DNA of 57,121 nt from Betaproteobacteria bacterium. GTDB lineage: Bacteria; Pseudomonadota; Gammaproteobacteria; Burkholderiales; Burkholderiaceae_E. A program made the translations under genes and the position numbers. The notes beneath the pieces were generated by a model. The model saw nothing but the letters and a program-made list of their open reading frames with translations. It did not search any database and had not been told where the DNA came from. The stretch is from the NCBI GenBank assembly GCA_018970865.1, contig JAGWVN010000011.1, positions 1-57,121 of the forward strand, given 5' to 3'. Every line of letters starts with the position of its first letter. The stretch's first letter is position 1. This document shows positions 44,831 through 52,536 of the stretch, in pieces.

Positions 44831-44864
44831 GGCCCGTCATTATCCGGCAGGCGCGCCGGCGCGT

Positions 44865-45395
44865 TCAGCCCGGCCAGGTCAGGCGCACCGGATCACGGCC
44901 GTCCCAGCCCTGCGCGGCCTCGCGGATGCCCCGGAAGATGCGGTCGCGCGCCGGCGTGAGGTCGGCCATCTCGATCACCGTGCCGGGGTGGCCCTCGTTC
45001 CAGAGGTACACGAAGCGGCCCCGGGCGCTGTCGCCCTGCTGGCCGATGGTGTAGCCCCTGGCCAGCGCCCAGGCCAGTCGGGCGTCATAGTCGGCCGGCC
45101 AGCTCGACCAGTGCTGCATGCCTTCATGGCCGGCGCGCAGGAAGTCGCGGTACATGGTGGGGGTGTCGCAGCGCTGCTGGATGAGTTCCACCTGCACATC
45201 CCCCGAGTTGGCCAGCGCGATCGAGAGGTGCACATCGTCATGGCGCTGGCCGCGGTAGCTGAACTCGGTGACGGCGAGCCGGTCGGTGTAGAACCACGGC
45301 CCCACGCCGCAGACCTCCACCCAGTGCTTCATCGCGGCTTCGATGTCGCGCACCACGACGCCCACCTGACGGAACTCTCCGAAGAAACGGCTCAT
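44865..45395 (-). CDS. VOC-superfamily (glyoxalase-fold) protein
   Basis: A 176-residue protein with a vicinal-oxygen-chelate fold. GGGAG lies five bases before ATG 45393-45395. The first motif is 'FRQVGVVVRDIEAAMKHWVE' followed by 'VCGVGPWF', then 'VQVELIQQRCDTPTMYRDFL' and 'GMQHWSSWP'. The C-terminal part ends with 'GTVIEMADLTPARDRIF'. The pattern resembles the Glyoxalase_4/methylmalonyl-CoA-epimerase-like group, but no substrate can be given. It is divergent from the glutathione transferase gene with 64 bases between starts. Confidence 0.88.
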   Translation of the reverse strand: MSRFFGEFRQVGVVVRDIEAAMKHWVEVCGVGPWFYTDRLAVTEFSYRGQRHDDVHLSIALANSGDVQVELIQQRCDTPTMYRDFLRAGHEGMQHWSSWPADYDARLAWALARGYTIGQQGDSARGRFVYLWNEGHPGTVIEMADLTPARDRIFRGIREAAQGWDGRDPVRLTWPG

Positions 45396-45459
45396 CTGAT
45401 CTCCCTGGCTGTGGATGCCACCGAGGTATCGTATCGCCCGACCCAACCGAGGAGCGGCG

Positions 45460-46086
45460 ATGCCGATCGATTTCTACACCTGGAACACCCCCAACGGCCG
45501 CAAGATCAGCGTGGCCCTCGAAGAGATGGAACTGCCCTACGCCGTGCACCCGATCGACATCGGCAAGGGCGAGCAGTTCGGCGAGGCCTTCCTGCGGATC
45601 AGCCCGAACAACCGCATTCCGGCGATCGTCGATTCCGACGGCCCCGATGGCAAGCCGATCAGCGTGTTCGAGTCCGGCGCCATCCTGCTCTACCTCGGCG
45701 AGAAGACCGGTCGATTCCTGCCGCGCGACCTGCGCGCTCGGGTGCCGGTGCTGGAGTGGCTGATGTGGCAGATGGGCGGCTTCGGCCCGATGCCCGGCCA
45801 GGTGCATCACTTCCTGGGCGTCAAGGACCCGCAGGATCAGCGCTACGGCCTCGAGCGCTACAGCAACGAGACCCGCCGCCTGTACGGCGTGATGGACCGT
45901 CGCCTGGCGGGTCACGAGTTCATGGCCGGCGAGCTCTCGGTGGCCGACTTCGCCATCCTGGGATGGGCCTGGCGCCACGAGCGGCACCGGGTCGACCTGG
46001 CCGATTTCCCGAATGTGAAGCGCTGGTACGAGACCCTCATGGCGCGGCCGGCGGTGCGCCGCGGCTTCGAGGTGCCGCTGTCCTGA
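45460..46086 (+). CDS. Glutathione S-transferase (YfcG/YghU-like)
   Basis: A 208-residue GST. AGGAG lies six bases before ATG 45460. The thioredoxin-like domain opens 'MPIDFYTWNTPNGRKISVAL', with the conserved 'TPNG' at the glutathione site as in nu-class YfcG/YghU proteins. It continues with 'ISPNNRIPAIVDSDG' and 'VFESGAILLYLGEKTGRFLP'. The helical C-terminal domain includes 'ELSVADFAILGWAWRHERHR'. Nu-class members act on disulfides and organic peroxides. It ends 15 bases from the convergent small gene. Confidence 0.93.
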   Translation: MPIDFYTWNTPNGRKISVALEEMELPYAVHPIDIGKGEQFGEAFLRISPNNRIPAIVDSDGPDGKPISVFESGAILLYLGEKTGRFLPRDLRARVPVLEWLMWQMGGFGPMPGQVHHFLGVKDPQDQRYGLERYSNETRRLYGVMDRRLAGHEFMAGELSVADFAILGWAWRHERHRVDLADFPNVKRWYETLMARPAVRRGFEVPLS

Positions 46087-46101
46087 GCCCGGCGCGTCGA
46101 C

Positions 46102-46410
46102 TCAGGCCCGCGCCGCGCCGGCCTGCGCCAGCCGCAGGCGGGCCCGCGCGATCCAGGTGCCCAGGGCGTCATGCAGGTCGGTGGGACTGAACGAGCAGCT
46201 TTCCTCGCCGAACATCGCCGAGGACTCCAGCCGCTGCGCGATGCCCTCGAGCACTGGCCCGAAGGCCGGCGGCAGCGCCGGCAGCAGGGCCCGTGCGCCG
46301 CTCAGCGCCGCGTTCAGCGGCGCGGTCTCGCCGCGCGAGCGCGCCTGCGCCAGGGCCTGCTCGAGGGCCTGCAGCGCGGCCTCCTGCGCCGCAGCCAGTA
46401 CGGTGCTCAT
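46102..46410 (-). CDS. Small protein of unknown function downstream of suhB
   Basis: A 102-residue protein with no domain I recognise. It is Ala/Leu-rich and probably helical ('[20 protein letters not shown]'), with a more distinctive C-terminal half ('[20 protein letters not shown]'). No signal peptide or membrane segment is seen. The ATG overlaps the suhB stop in ATGA, which supports it being a real, coupled gene. No function is inferred. Confidence 0.7.
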   Translation of the reverse strand: MSTVLAAAQEAALQALEQALAQARSRGETAPLNAALSGARALLPALPPAFGPVLEGIAQRLESSAMFGEESCSFSPTDLHDALGTWIARARLRLAQAGAARA

Positions 46411-47216
46411 GCCGGCGGCTGGCGCAGCAGCGCGAGCAACTGCGCGAACACCTTGGGCGTGCCGGCCACCACCTCCTCGCCAAAGAGATGGTCGCCCTCA
46501 CCCGTGAAATCGCCGATCAGCCCGCCGGCCTCGGTGACCAGCAGGCTGCCCGCGGCCACATCCCAGGGCGCGAGGCCCAGCTCGAAGAAACCGTCGTAGC
46601 GACCTGCCGCCACATAGGCAAGATCAAGCGCGGCGGCGCCCGGGCGGCGCAGGCCCGCGGCCTTCTGCATCACCGCCTTGAGCATGACCATGTAGCGGTC
46701 GATGTCGTCGATGCGGCGAAACGGAAAGCCGGTGCCGATCAGCGATTCCTCCAGTCGCGCGCGGCTCGCCACGCGGATCCGCCGATCGTTGAGGAAGGCG
46801 CCGCGGCCGCGCGTGGCCGTGAACAGCTCGTCACGGTTGGGGTCGTAGACCAGGCCCTGGGTGACCACGCCCTTTTCCATGAGCGCGATCGAGATGCAGT
46901 ACTGCGGCATCCCGTGGATGAAGTTGGTGGTGCCATCGAGCGGGTCGATGATCCAGACGAAGTCGGCGTCGCGGGCGTGTTCGGCAGCGCCCTTGCCCGG
47001 GGTGTGCCCGGACTCCTCTGCTAAGATCGAATGGCCTGGATAGGCGGTGAGCAGGGTGTCGATGATCGCCTGCTCCGAGGCATGATCCACCTCGGTGACG
47101 AAGTCGTTGCGCTGCTTGCGGGCGATCTTCACCTGATCCAGATCCAGGCTTGCCCGGTTGATGATCCGGCCTGCGCGGCGCGCGGCCCGGACCGCGACGT
47201 TGAGCATCGGGTGCAT
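46407..47216 (-). CDS. suhB: Inositol-1-monophosphatase SuhB
   Basis: SuhB (269 residues) is an inositol monophosphatase-family protein that also binds RNA polymerase/NusA in rRNA antitermination in E. coli. I start at ATG 47214-47216 ([16 protein letters not shown]). The metal site is '[11 protein letters not shown]', '[20 protein letters not shown]' and, near the end, '[20 protein letters not shown]'. The first acidic motif is '[12 protein letters not shown]'. It is divergent from trmJ with 86 bases between starts, and couples to the small gene downstream. Confidence 0.95.
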   Translation of the reverse strand: MHPMLNVAVRAARRAGRIINRASLDLDQVKIARKQRNDFVTEVDHASEQAIIDTLLTAYPGHSILAEESGHTPGKGAAEHARDADFVWIIDPLDGTTNFIHGMPQYCISIALMEKGVVTQGLVYDPNRDELFTATRGRGAFLNDRRIRVASRARLEESLIGTGFPFRRIDDIDRYMVMLKAVMQKAAGLRRPGAAALDLAYVAAGRYDGFFELGLAPWDVAAGSLLVTEAGGLIGDFTGEGDHLFGEEVVAGTPKVFAQLLALLRQPPA

Positions 47217-47238
47217 GTCGGATCCCGTAAAACCGTCC

Positions 47239-47244
47239 ATTCTA
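47239..47244 (-). promoter_or_regulatory. Candidate -10 element for suhB
   Basis: The minus strand reads TAGAAT 22 bases before the suhB ATG, in the suhB/trmJ divergent gap. No clear -35 is seen. The short implied leader is compatible with translation initiation. Confidence 0.4.
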
Positions 47245-47302
47245 AGGTATCGCGCTGGACTCGCCGCATCGCACAGGGCCAAGGCTGCTCGACAGGGTCA
47301 GC

Positions 47303-48058
47303 GTGGTGCTGGTTTCGCCCAGCCACGGCGGCAATGTCGGCGCGGCGGCGCGGGCCATGCGGGTCATGGGCCTGCGCCGGCTGGCGCTGGTCGCGCCGCG
47401 CTTCCCCGGCATCGCCGCGCACCCCGAGGCGCTGGCCTTTGCCAGTGGCGCCACCGAGGTGCTGGCGCAGGCCGCCGAGCACGCGTCGCTCGACGAGGCC
47501 CTGGCCGATGTCCATCTGGCCGTGGCGGTCAGCGCCGATACCCGGGAATTCAGCGCCGCCCCGGTGCCGCCCTGGGAGGCCTGCGCGCAGGTGCTCGCCG
47601 AACTGCGCGCCGATGCCGCGCTGCAGGTCGCGCTGGTGTTCGGCACGGAACGCACCGGTCTGTCCATCGCGCAGGTGCAGCGCTGCGGCCTGGTCACCGC
47701 CATTCCCGGCGAGGCTGACTACCACTCCCTCAATCTCGCCCAGGCGGTGCAGGTGATCTGCTGGGAGCTGCGTCGCGCGCTGCTCGCGGCAGAGCCCGCG
47801 CCGGCGGCGGCCGAGCCCGATGCCGGACCACCCGCCACGCTGGCCCAGCTCGAACGCTTTCATGAGCACTTCGAGCAGGCCCTGGTGGCGGTCGGCTTTC
47901 TCGACCCCGCCGCGCCCAAGAAGCTGTTGCCGCGCATGCGCCGGCTGTTCGCCCGCGCCCGCCCCCGCGCCGAGGAGGTCGACCTGCTGCGCGGCCTGTG
48001 CAAGCAGATGCTGCTGGCGGCGCAGGGCCGTCTGCCTGGGCGCCCGCCGCGCGGCTGA
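47303..48058 (+). CDS. trmJ: tRNA/rRNA 2'-O-methyltransferase TrmJ (SPOUT family)
   Basis: A SPOUT-class methyltransferase of about 250 residues; TrmJ methylates the ribose of nucleotide 32 in certain tRNAs. Motif 1 is 'PSHGGNVGAAARAMRVMGL', motif 2 is 'ALVFGTERTGLS', and motif 3 is 'YHSLNLAQAVQVICWELRRA', which forms the trefoil knot. A helical C-terminal extension follows. The first usual start is GTG 47303 with AGGG upstream. However, the frame upstream encodes 'LLDRVS', which lines up with the E. coli TrmJ N-terminus and would place the start at CTG 47285. It is divergent from suhB and two bases before the PrpF-family gene. Confidence 0.92.
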   Translation: MVLVSPSHGGNVGAAARAMRVMGLRRLALVAPRFPGIAAHPEALAFASGATEVLAQAAEHASLDEALADVHLAVAVSADTREFSAAPVPPWEACAQVLAELRADAALQVALVFGTERTGLSIAQVQRCGLVTAIPGEADYHSLNLAQAVQVICWELRRALLAAEPAPAAAEPDAGPPATLAQLERFHEHFEQALVAVGFLDPAAPKKLLPRMRRLFARARPRAEEVDLLRGLCKQMLLAAQGRLPGRPPRG

Positions 48059-48060
48059 GC

Positions 48061-49245
48061 ATGCGCCGTCCGTCCGCATCCGGTCTGTCGGCCACGCTGA
48101 TGCGGGGCGGCGCCCGAAAGGCGCTCTTTCTGCTGGGGCGCGAACTGCCCGCCCGCGCCGGCGATCGCGATGCCCTCATTGCGCGACTGCTTGGTTCCCC
48201 CGATCCCGCCGGCGCCCAGCTCGATGGCGTGGGCGGGGGCAGCGCCGCGACCAGCCGCGTGGTGGTGGTGAGCCCATCGCTGCGCGACGAGAGCGACATC
48301 GACGCGCAGTTCGGCGCGATCGATCCGCGCGAGGGCCGCATCGACTGGTCGGCGGGCGAGAGCGATCTGCTGGCCGCGGCGGGGCTGTTCGCGCTGCTCG
48401 AGGGGCTGCATCCCTGCACTGAGGGGGTGACCCGGGTGCGCATCTGGCATGCCGGCGCGCGCGCGCGGGTGGACGCGCTGGTGCCGGTGCGGGATGGCGA
48501 GGTCCTGCAGGGCGGGACCTTCAGCGACGAGGGCGTGCCCTTTGCCGGCCTCGAGGTCCGGCTCGAGTTCCTCGACCCTACCGATGGTGGCCGCGGCGGT
48601 CCACTGCTGCCCGGGGCCGCGCCGGTGCAGCAGCTCACCGTGGCAGGCCTGGGCTTGCTGGACCTCACCCTGCTCGGCGGCGGCTGGCCGGCGGTGCTGG
48701 TGCGCGCCGACCGTCTCGGTCTCACCGGCCGCGAGACCCTGGCCCAGCTCGAACGAGACCGGCGGCTCAAGACCCGTTGTCAGGCGGTGCTCGCCGCCGC
48801 GGCCAGCCGCCTGGCCGAGGCCGGCAGTCTGGGGCCCCAGTCCCTGCTCTTCGCGCATCCCGATCCCGCCGCGGTGGGTGGCGGCGAGCCCGCGCTGGTC
48901 TGGGTGGCGCCGCCTGCGGCCTATCGCGGGAGCGGTGGCACGGCGGTCGATGCCGCCGACATCGATCTGCTGGCGCGCGCCTGGGTCGACGGCCGGCCGC
49001 AGCCGGGACTGGCCCTGTCGGCGGCGGTCGCGGTGGCGATCGCCGCGGCCTTGCCGGGCAGCGTGGTTCATGGCGCGGCCCGAACCCTGCCGGGTGTGCC
49101 CACCCGGATCGGCGCACCCGCCGGCCCGCTGGCGGTGGGTGCCGATCTCGTCATGAGCGGCGCGCAGTGGCGGGTCGAGAAGGTCGCGCTGTCGCATGGC
49201 GCGCGCCGGCTGATGAGCGGGCGGGTGTACGCGGGGCCGCTTTGA
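48061..49245 (+). CDS. PrpF-family isomerase-like protein lacking the catalytic cysteine motif
   Basis: A 394-residue protein of the PrpF/DUF453 family, two DapF-like halves. Family members isomerise 2-methylaconitate, itaconate derivatives or oxalomesaconate. The entry motif is 'LMRGGARKALFLLGRELP' (usual MRGGTSKG-x-F-F); 'LDGVGGGSAATSRVVVVSPS' follows as in PrpF. The active-site motif after 'IDWS' is normally G-N-C-G-N but here reads A-G-E-S-D (residues 97-101), so the acid/base cysteine is missing. The C-terminal half has 'GKVHR'-like 'EKVALSHGARRLMSGRVYA'. It begins two bases after trmJ. An altered reaction or a binding role is possible. Confidence 0.85.
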   Translation: MRRPSASGLSATLMRGGARKALFLLGRELPARAGDRDALIARLLGSPDPAGAQLDGVGGGSAATSRVVVVSPSLRDESDIDAQFGAIDPREGRIDWSAGESDLLAAAGLFALLEGLHPCTEGVTRVRIWHAGARARVDALVPVRDGEVLQGGTFSDEGVPFAGLEVRLEFLDPTDGGRGGPLLPGAAPVQQLTVAGLGLLDLTLLGGGWPAVLVRADRLGLTGRETLAQLERDRRLKTRCQAVLAAAASRLAEAGSLGPQSLLFAHPDPAAVGGGEPALVWVAPPAAYRGSGGTAVDAADIDLLARAWVDGRPQPGLALSAAVAVAIAAALPGSVVHGAARTLPGVPTRIGAPAGPLAVGADLVMSGAQWRVEKVALSHGARRLMSGRVYAGPL

Positions 49246-49316
49246 GGCCCGCCCAGTCCGGACAGCGAGCGCCCGAACGGGCCGTCCCGGGCATCCCGCC
49301 TCAGACCCTGGCCACG

Positions 49317-49411
49317 GCCTGTTGCCCAAGGCCGGTTTCCCCAGGGCCGATTTCCCCAAGGCCTGTTGCCCAAGGCCTGTTGCCCAAGGCCTGTTGCCCA
49401 GGGCCTGTCGC
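49317..49411. repeat. Minisatellite of 14-15 bp units upstream of cysE
   Basis: About six and a half tandem units with the plus-strand consensus GCCTGTTGCCCAAG. Units begin at 49317, 49331, 49346, 49361, 49375, 49389 and 49403; three are 14-bp and exact, while two (49331, 49346) are 15-bp variants (GCCGGTTTCCCCAGG type). The array lies in the 311-base gap between the PrpF-family gene and cysE (49246-49556). That gap otherwise holds only a TAGAAT element near 49495 and no gene. Confidence 0.9.
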
Positions 49412-49494
49412 CAGAAGCGGTTGGCCCGGGGCCTGACCGGCGTCACCGGCCGGCGCTGACCCGCCCGCGCTCAGCGCGCTTTGCGGGGTCGGCT

Positions 49495-49500
49495 TAGAAT
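49495..49500 (+). promoter_or_regulatory. Candidate -10 element for cysE
   Basis: TAGAAT lies 56 bases upstream of the cysE start, after the repeat array. No TTGACA-like -35 is obvious at 16-18 bases upstream. Confidence 0.4.
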
Positions 49501-49556
49501 CCGGGTCCCGTCGGCGCGGCCCCCGGCCCGGTCGCCGGCAGATCCAGGAGACTGCC

Positions 49557-50264
49557 TTGCTCTTCGAACGGCTGCGCGAGGACATCGCGACCGTCATGGA
49601 AAAAGACCCGGCCGCGCGCTCGCGGCTGGAAGTGCTGCTCTGCTACCCCGGGGTGCACGCGCTCTTCATTCATCGCATCGCGCACGGCTTCTGGCGCGCG
49701 GGCCTGGTGCTGCCGGCGCGCTGGCTCAGCCATCTCGCGCGCTTTCTCACCGGCATCGAGGTGCACCCGGGCGCCATCGTCGGCCGGCGGGTCTTCATCG
49801 ACCACGGCATGGGGGTGGTGGTGGGCGAGACCGCGGTCATCGGCGATGACTGCACCATCTATCAGGGCGTCACGCTCGGCGGCACGGCGCTCAACCGCGC
49901 CAAGCGTCATCCCACGCTGGGCCGTGGCGTGGTGGTGGGGGCGGGCGCCAAGGTGCTCGGGCCCTTCACGGTGGGCGATGGCGCGCGCATCGGCTCCAAT
50001 TCGGTGGTCATCAAGGAAGTGCCGGCCGGCGCCACCGCGGTGGGCACCCCGGCCCGGATCATCCTCGAGGAGGACGACAAGCGCCGCGAGGAGAACGCCG
50101 CGCGCATGGGCTTCTCGGCCTACGCGATCACCCGCAGCGCGGGCGATGACCCCCTGGGCATGGCCCTGAACCGGCTGATCGACCATGTCGCCGAGCAGGA
50201 CCGCCGCATCGAGGCGCTGCAGGCCGCGCTCGAGGAGCGCATCGAGGCCTCGCACGGGCGCTGA
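49557..50264 (+). CDS. cysE: Serine O-acetyltransferase CysE
   Basis: CysE (235 residues) makes O-acetylserine, the cysteine precursor. It starts at TTG 49557 with AGGAG seven to eight bases upstream. The N-terminal helices include '[20 protein letters not shown]'. The left-handed beta-helix has '[20 protein letters not shown]' and '[20 protein letters not shown]', followed by '[20 protein letters not shown]'. It is the short form that lacks part of the E. coli N-terminal domain. The C-terminal tail is helical and charged. Feedback inhibition by cysteine is expected by family. A rare start codon may lower translation. Confidence 0.95.
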   Translation: MLFERLREDIATVMEKDPAARSRLEVLLCYPGVHALFIHRIAHGFWRAGLVLPARWLSHLARFLTGIEVHPGAIVGRRVFIDHGMGVVVGETAVIGDDCTIYQGVTLGGTALNRAKRHPTLGRGVVVGAGAKVLGPFTVGDGARIGSNSVVIKEVPAGATAVGTPARIILEEDDKRREENAARMGFSAYAITRSAGDDPLGMALNRLIDHVAEQDRRIEALQAALEERIEASHGR

Positions 50265-50321
50265 GGTCTCGCGCGGGCGCCGCGGCGTTCGCCAGCGCCG
50301 AGGCCTGCCGCGGACCAGGGC

Positions 50322-51149
50322 TCAGCGCCCGCCGAAGTCGGCTGGCATCGCCGCAGGCGCCGGCGCCGGCGCCGGCCAGGGCCCCACCGGACCGATGATT
50401 CCGTCGCGGGCCAGCAGCATGCCGCCGCGGCCGCGCTCCGCGTCCCAGTCAGGCAGCACCCAGCGCTGCGCGTCTTCGCCGTTGACCCGCAGCCGGTGAT
50501 GTGCCGGCCGGTGGGTGTGGCCGTGCACCAGCAGCCGGCAGCGCCACTGCGCCATCAGCGCCGACACGGCGTCGGGGCTGACATCCATGATGGCTTCATC
50601 GCGGGTCTGCTTCGCGAGTTCGCTCTGCGCGCGCATGGCGCGGGCCGTGGCCTGTCGTTCGGCCAGGGGTTGGGCCAGGAAGGCGCGTTGCCAGGCCTCG
50701 GTGCGGGCCCGGGCGCGGAAGGCCTGGTATTCGGTGTCGTCCGTGCACAGCGCATCGCCGTGGGCGAGCAGAACGGGCGTGCCGTCGATTTCGATGCGAC
50801 AGGGGTCGGGCAGCAGCCGCGCGCCGGTGGCCTCACACCAGCCTGGCCGGGCCTCGGCCTGCAGCAGGAAGTCGCGGTTGCCGCGCATCACACCCACCAT
50901 GACGCCCCGCTGCGCGAGCGCCGCGAGCGCCCGGATGAAAGCGGCCTCGATCCCATCGGCAGGCAGCGCTGAAATCTGGTCATCGCCCACCCAGGCATCG
51001 AAGGCATCGCCCAGCACGAAGACATGGCTGACCGCCTGTGCCTCGCGCAGAAAGGTCTCCAGGAAGAACCGGCCGGTGCGCGGCTGCGCATCGGCCAGAT
51101 GCATGTCGGAGACGAACAGCGCCGCCTGTCCTCGGCGAACGCTCAGCAT
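50322..51149 (-). CDS. lpxH: UDP-2,3-diacylglucosamine diphosphatase LpxH
   Basis: LpxH (275 residues) is a peripheral membrane metallophosphoesterase that makes lipid X in lipid A synthesis. I start at ATG 51147-51149 (MLSVRRGQAAL). The metal-binding motifs are 'LFVSDMHLADAQP', 'FVLGDAFDAWVGDD', 'GVMRGNRDFLLQ', 'LLAHGDALCTDDTEYQAF' and 'LLVHGHTHRPAHH'. A C-terminal Pro/Ala-rich tail ('PVGPWPAPAPAPAAMPA') is unusual but simple. It starts seven bases after the periplasmic cyclophilin gene on the same strand, a common pair in Betaproteobacteria. Confidence 0.95.
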   Translation of the reverse strand: MLSVRRGQAALFVSDMHLADAQPRTGRFFLETFLREAQAVSHVFVLGDAFDAWVGDDQISALPADGIEAAFIRALAALAQRGVMVGVMRGNRDFLLQAEARPGWCEATGARLLPDPCRIEIDGTPVLLAHGDALCTDDTEYQAFRARARTEAWQRAFLAQPLAERQATARAMRAQSELAKQTRDEAIMDVSPDAVSALMAQWRCRLLVHGHTHRPAHHRLRVNGEDAQRWVLPDWDAERGRGGMLLARDGIIGPVGPWPAPAPAPAAMPADFGGR

Positions 51150-51156
51150 CGCGGGC

Positions 51157-51750
51157 TTACTGCCCGGCCACCACCGCCGCCGACTCGATGGTGATCGGCT
51201 CGGCGGGCACATCGCCGAAGGGGCCCTTGCGGGTGGTGGGCACGGCGCGGATGCGATCGACCACATCCATGCCCTTGACCACCTTGCCGAACACGGCGTA
51301 ACCATGCCCGTCGGGCTGCGGATGGTTCAGGCCGGCGTTGTCGACGACATTGATGAAGAACTGCGCGGTGGCCGAGTTGGGGTCGCCGGTGCGGGCCATG
51401 GCCAGCCAGCCGCGGTCGTTCTTCAGACCGTTCTGCGACTCGAGCGGAATCGGGCCGCGGGTCTTCTTCTGGCCGAAGCCGGCCACATTCTTGTAGAAAT
51501 CGCCGGTGAAGCCGCCGCCCTGGATCATGAAGCTGCCGATGACGCGGTGGAACACCGTGCCGGCGTAATGACCGTCGCGGACATACTGCAGGAAGTTCTC
51601 GACGCTGCGCGGCGCCTTGTCGGGGTAGAGCTCCAGCACGATCTCGCCCATGGAGGTCTTGAGCGACACCTGGGGATTGGCCGCGGCAGCGTCCTCGGTC
51701 ATGGACAGCGCGACCAGCAGCGCGCCGATCAGGGGCAGTTTCTTCAGCAT
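51157..51750 (-). CDS. Periplasmic cyclophilin-type peptidyl-prolyl isomerase (PpiA-like)
   Basis: A 197-residue cyclophilin with an N-terminal signal peptide ([16 protein letters not shown], mature from about residue 24). The fold signature is '[20 protein letters not shown]', '[20 protein letters not shown]' and '[20 protein letters not shown]', with the active-site Arg in FHRV. '[19 protein letters not shown]' closes the barrel. The signal peptide places it in the periplasm, so it is PpiA-like rather than the cytosolic PpiB. It sits between the TPR lipoprotein and lpxH genes. Confidence 0.94.
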   Translation of the reverse strand: MLKKLPLIGALLVALSMTEDAAAANPQVSLKTSMGEIVLELYPDKAPRSVENFLQYVRDGHYAGTVFHRVIGSFMIQGGGFTGDFYKNVAGFGQKKTRGPIPLESQNGLKNDRGWLAMARTGDPNSATAQFFINVVDNAGLNHPQPDGHGYAVFGKVVKGMDVVDRIRAVPTTRKGPFGDVPAEPITIESAAVVAGQ

Positions 51751-51777
51751 CGATCTCTCCGAAAGGGTGGGTGGGGT

Positions 51778-52431
51778 TCAGGGTTGCCGGGTGATGCGCC
51801 GGATGAGTTCGCGGGCCAGTGCGAGCTTCTCCCGGCTGGCCGCGCCCGCCGGGTCAAGCTGCCCGGCGCGGGCCCAGGCGCGCTCGGCCATGCGCAGGTA
51901 GACATCGCCGAGGTTTTCCTGGGCCAGGGCGTAGCCGGGCAGCGCGCGCACGGCGTTCTCGAGCGCAAGCCTGGCGCGGTCGAGCTCACCGCGGGCGGCG
52001 AGCATCACCGCCAGGTTGTTGTGCGGCTCGGGCAGTTCGGGGAAGTCCTGGGTGAGCTGCTCGAAGACCGCGATCGCGTCATCGGCGCGGCCGCCTTCGG
52101 CGAGCAGCACGCCATAGAGGAAGCGCAGCTGCGGGTTGCGGGGATGGTCGCGCAGGGCGGCGTCGAGTGCGGCGAGCGCGCCGGCACGGTTGCCTTCGCG
52201 GATCAGGCGTTCGGCCTGCTCGAGCGCGGTGACCGCGGAGCGCGGGTCGCTGAATCCGGTCGATCCGGTGGTGGCCGCCGGCGGGCGCATCCCGGGCGTG
52301 GGCTGGACCGAGATCCCCGGCGGCGCCGCACCAGGCACCGACGGGGCCGGCTGCGCCCGAACCCCGCCCGAGCACGCGCCGATCAGCACCAGCAATGCCG
52401 CGGCGTGCCGGGCCGATCGGCCTGAAAGCAA
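51778..52431 (-). CDS. TPR-repeat putative lipoprotein
   Basis: A TPR protein of about 217 residues. I start at TTG 52429-52431, which gives a compact lipoprotein signal, '[20 protein letters not shown]', with Cys as the acylated residue. The alternative ATG at 52482 lies beside a likely transcription start and makes a long N-region. A Pro-rich linker is followed by about three TPRs ('[20 protein letters not shown]', '[20 protein letters not shown]', '[20 protein letters not shown]') and a C-terminal helix. It probably organises an envelope complex, but no partner is evident. It heads the TPR-cyclophilin-lpxH run. Confidence 0.83.
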   Translation of the reverse strand: MLSGRSARHAAALLVLIGACSGGVRAQPAPSVPGAAPPGISVQPTPGMRPPAATTGSTGFSDPRSAVTALEQAERLIREGNRAGALAALDAALRDHPRNPQLRFLYGVLLAEGGRADDAIAVFEQLTQDFPELPEPHNNLAVMLAARGELDRARLALENAVRALPGYALAQENLGDVYLRMAERAWARAGQLDPAGAASREKLALARELIRRITRQP

Positions 52432-52446
52432 GGACTGGCGCGGGTC

Positions 52447-52473
52447 TTGAGGCCAACCCCCCGATGCTATACT
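52447..52473 (+). promoter_or_regulatory. Candidate promoter for cysS
   Basis: TTGAGG (52447-52452), a short 15-base spacer and TATACT (52468-52473) lie 63 bases upstream of the cysS ATG. The -10 is good and the spacing is short. It overlaps the 5' end of the divergent TPR gene. Confidence 0.5.
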
Positions 52474-52488
52474 CGGACGCATCCCGTC

Positions 52489-52494
52489 ATTCTA
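52489..52494 (-). promoter_or_regulatory. Candidate -10 element for the TPR-cyclophilin-lpxH operon
   Basis: The minus strand reads TAGAAT here. Transcription would begin near 52482, almost at the same base pair where the cysS transcript would start on the other strand. No clear -35 is visible. Confidence 0.45.
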
Positions 52495-52536
52495 GCAACC
52501 ACGCCCGGCGCCCCTGCCCGGAGCGGTCCCGCCTGC

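Noticed and set aside
49317-49411. The 14-15 bp array as a CRISPR
   Set aside because: Units are directly adjacent with no unique spacers, are too short, and there are no cas genes in the window.
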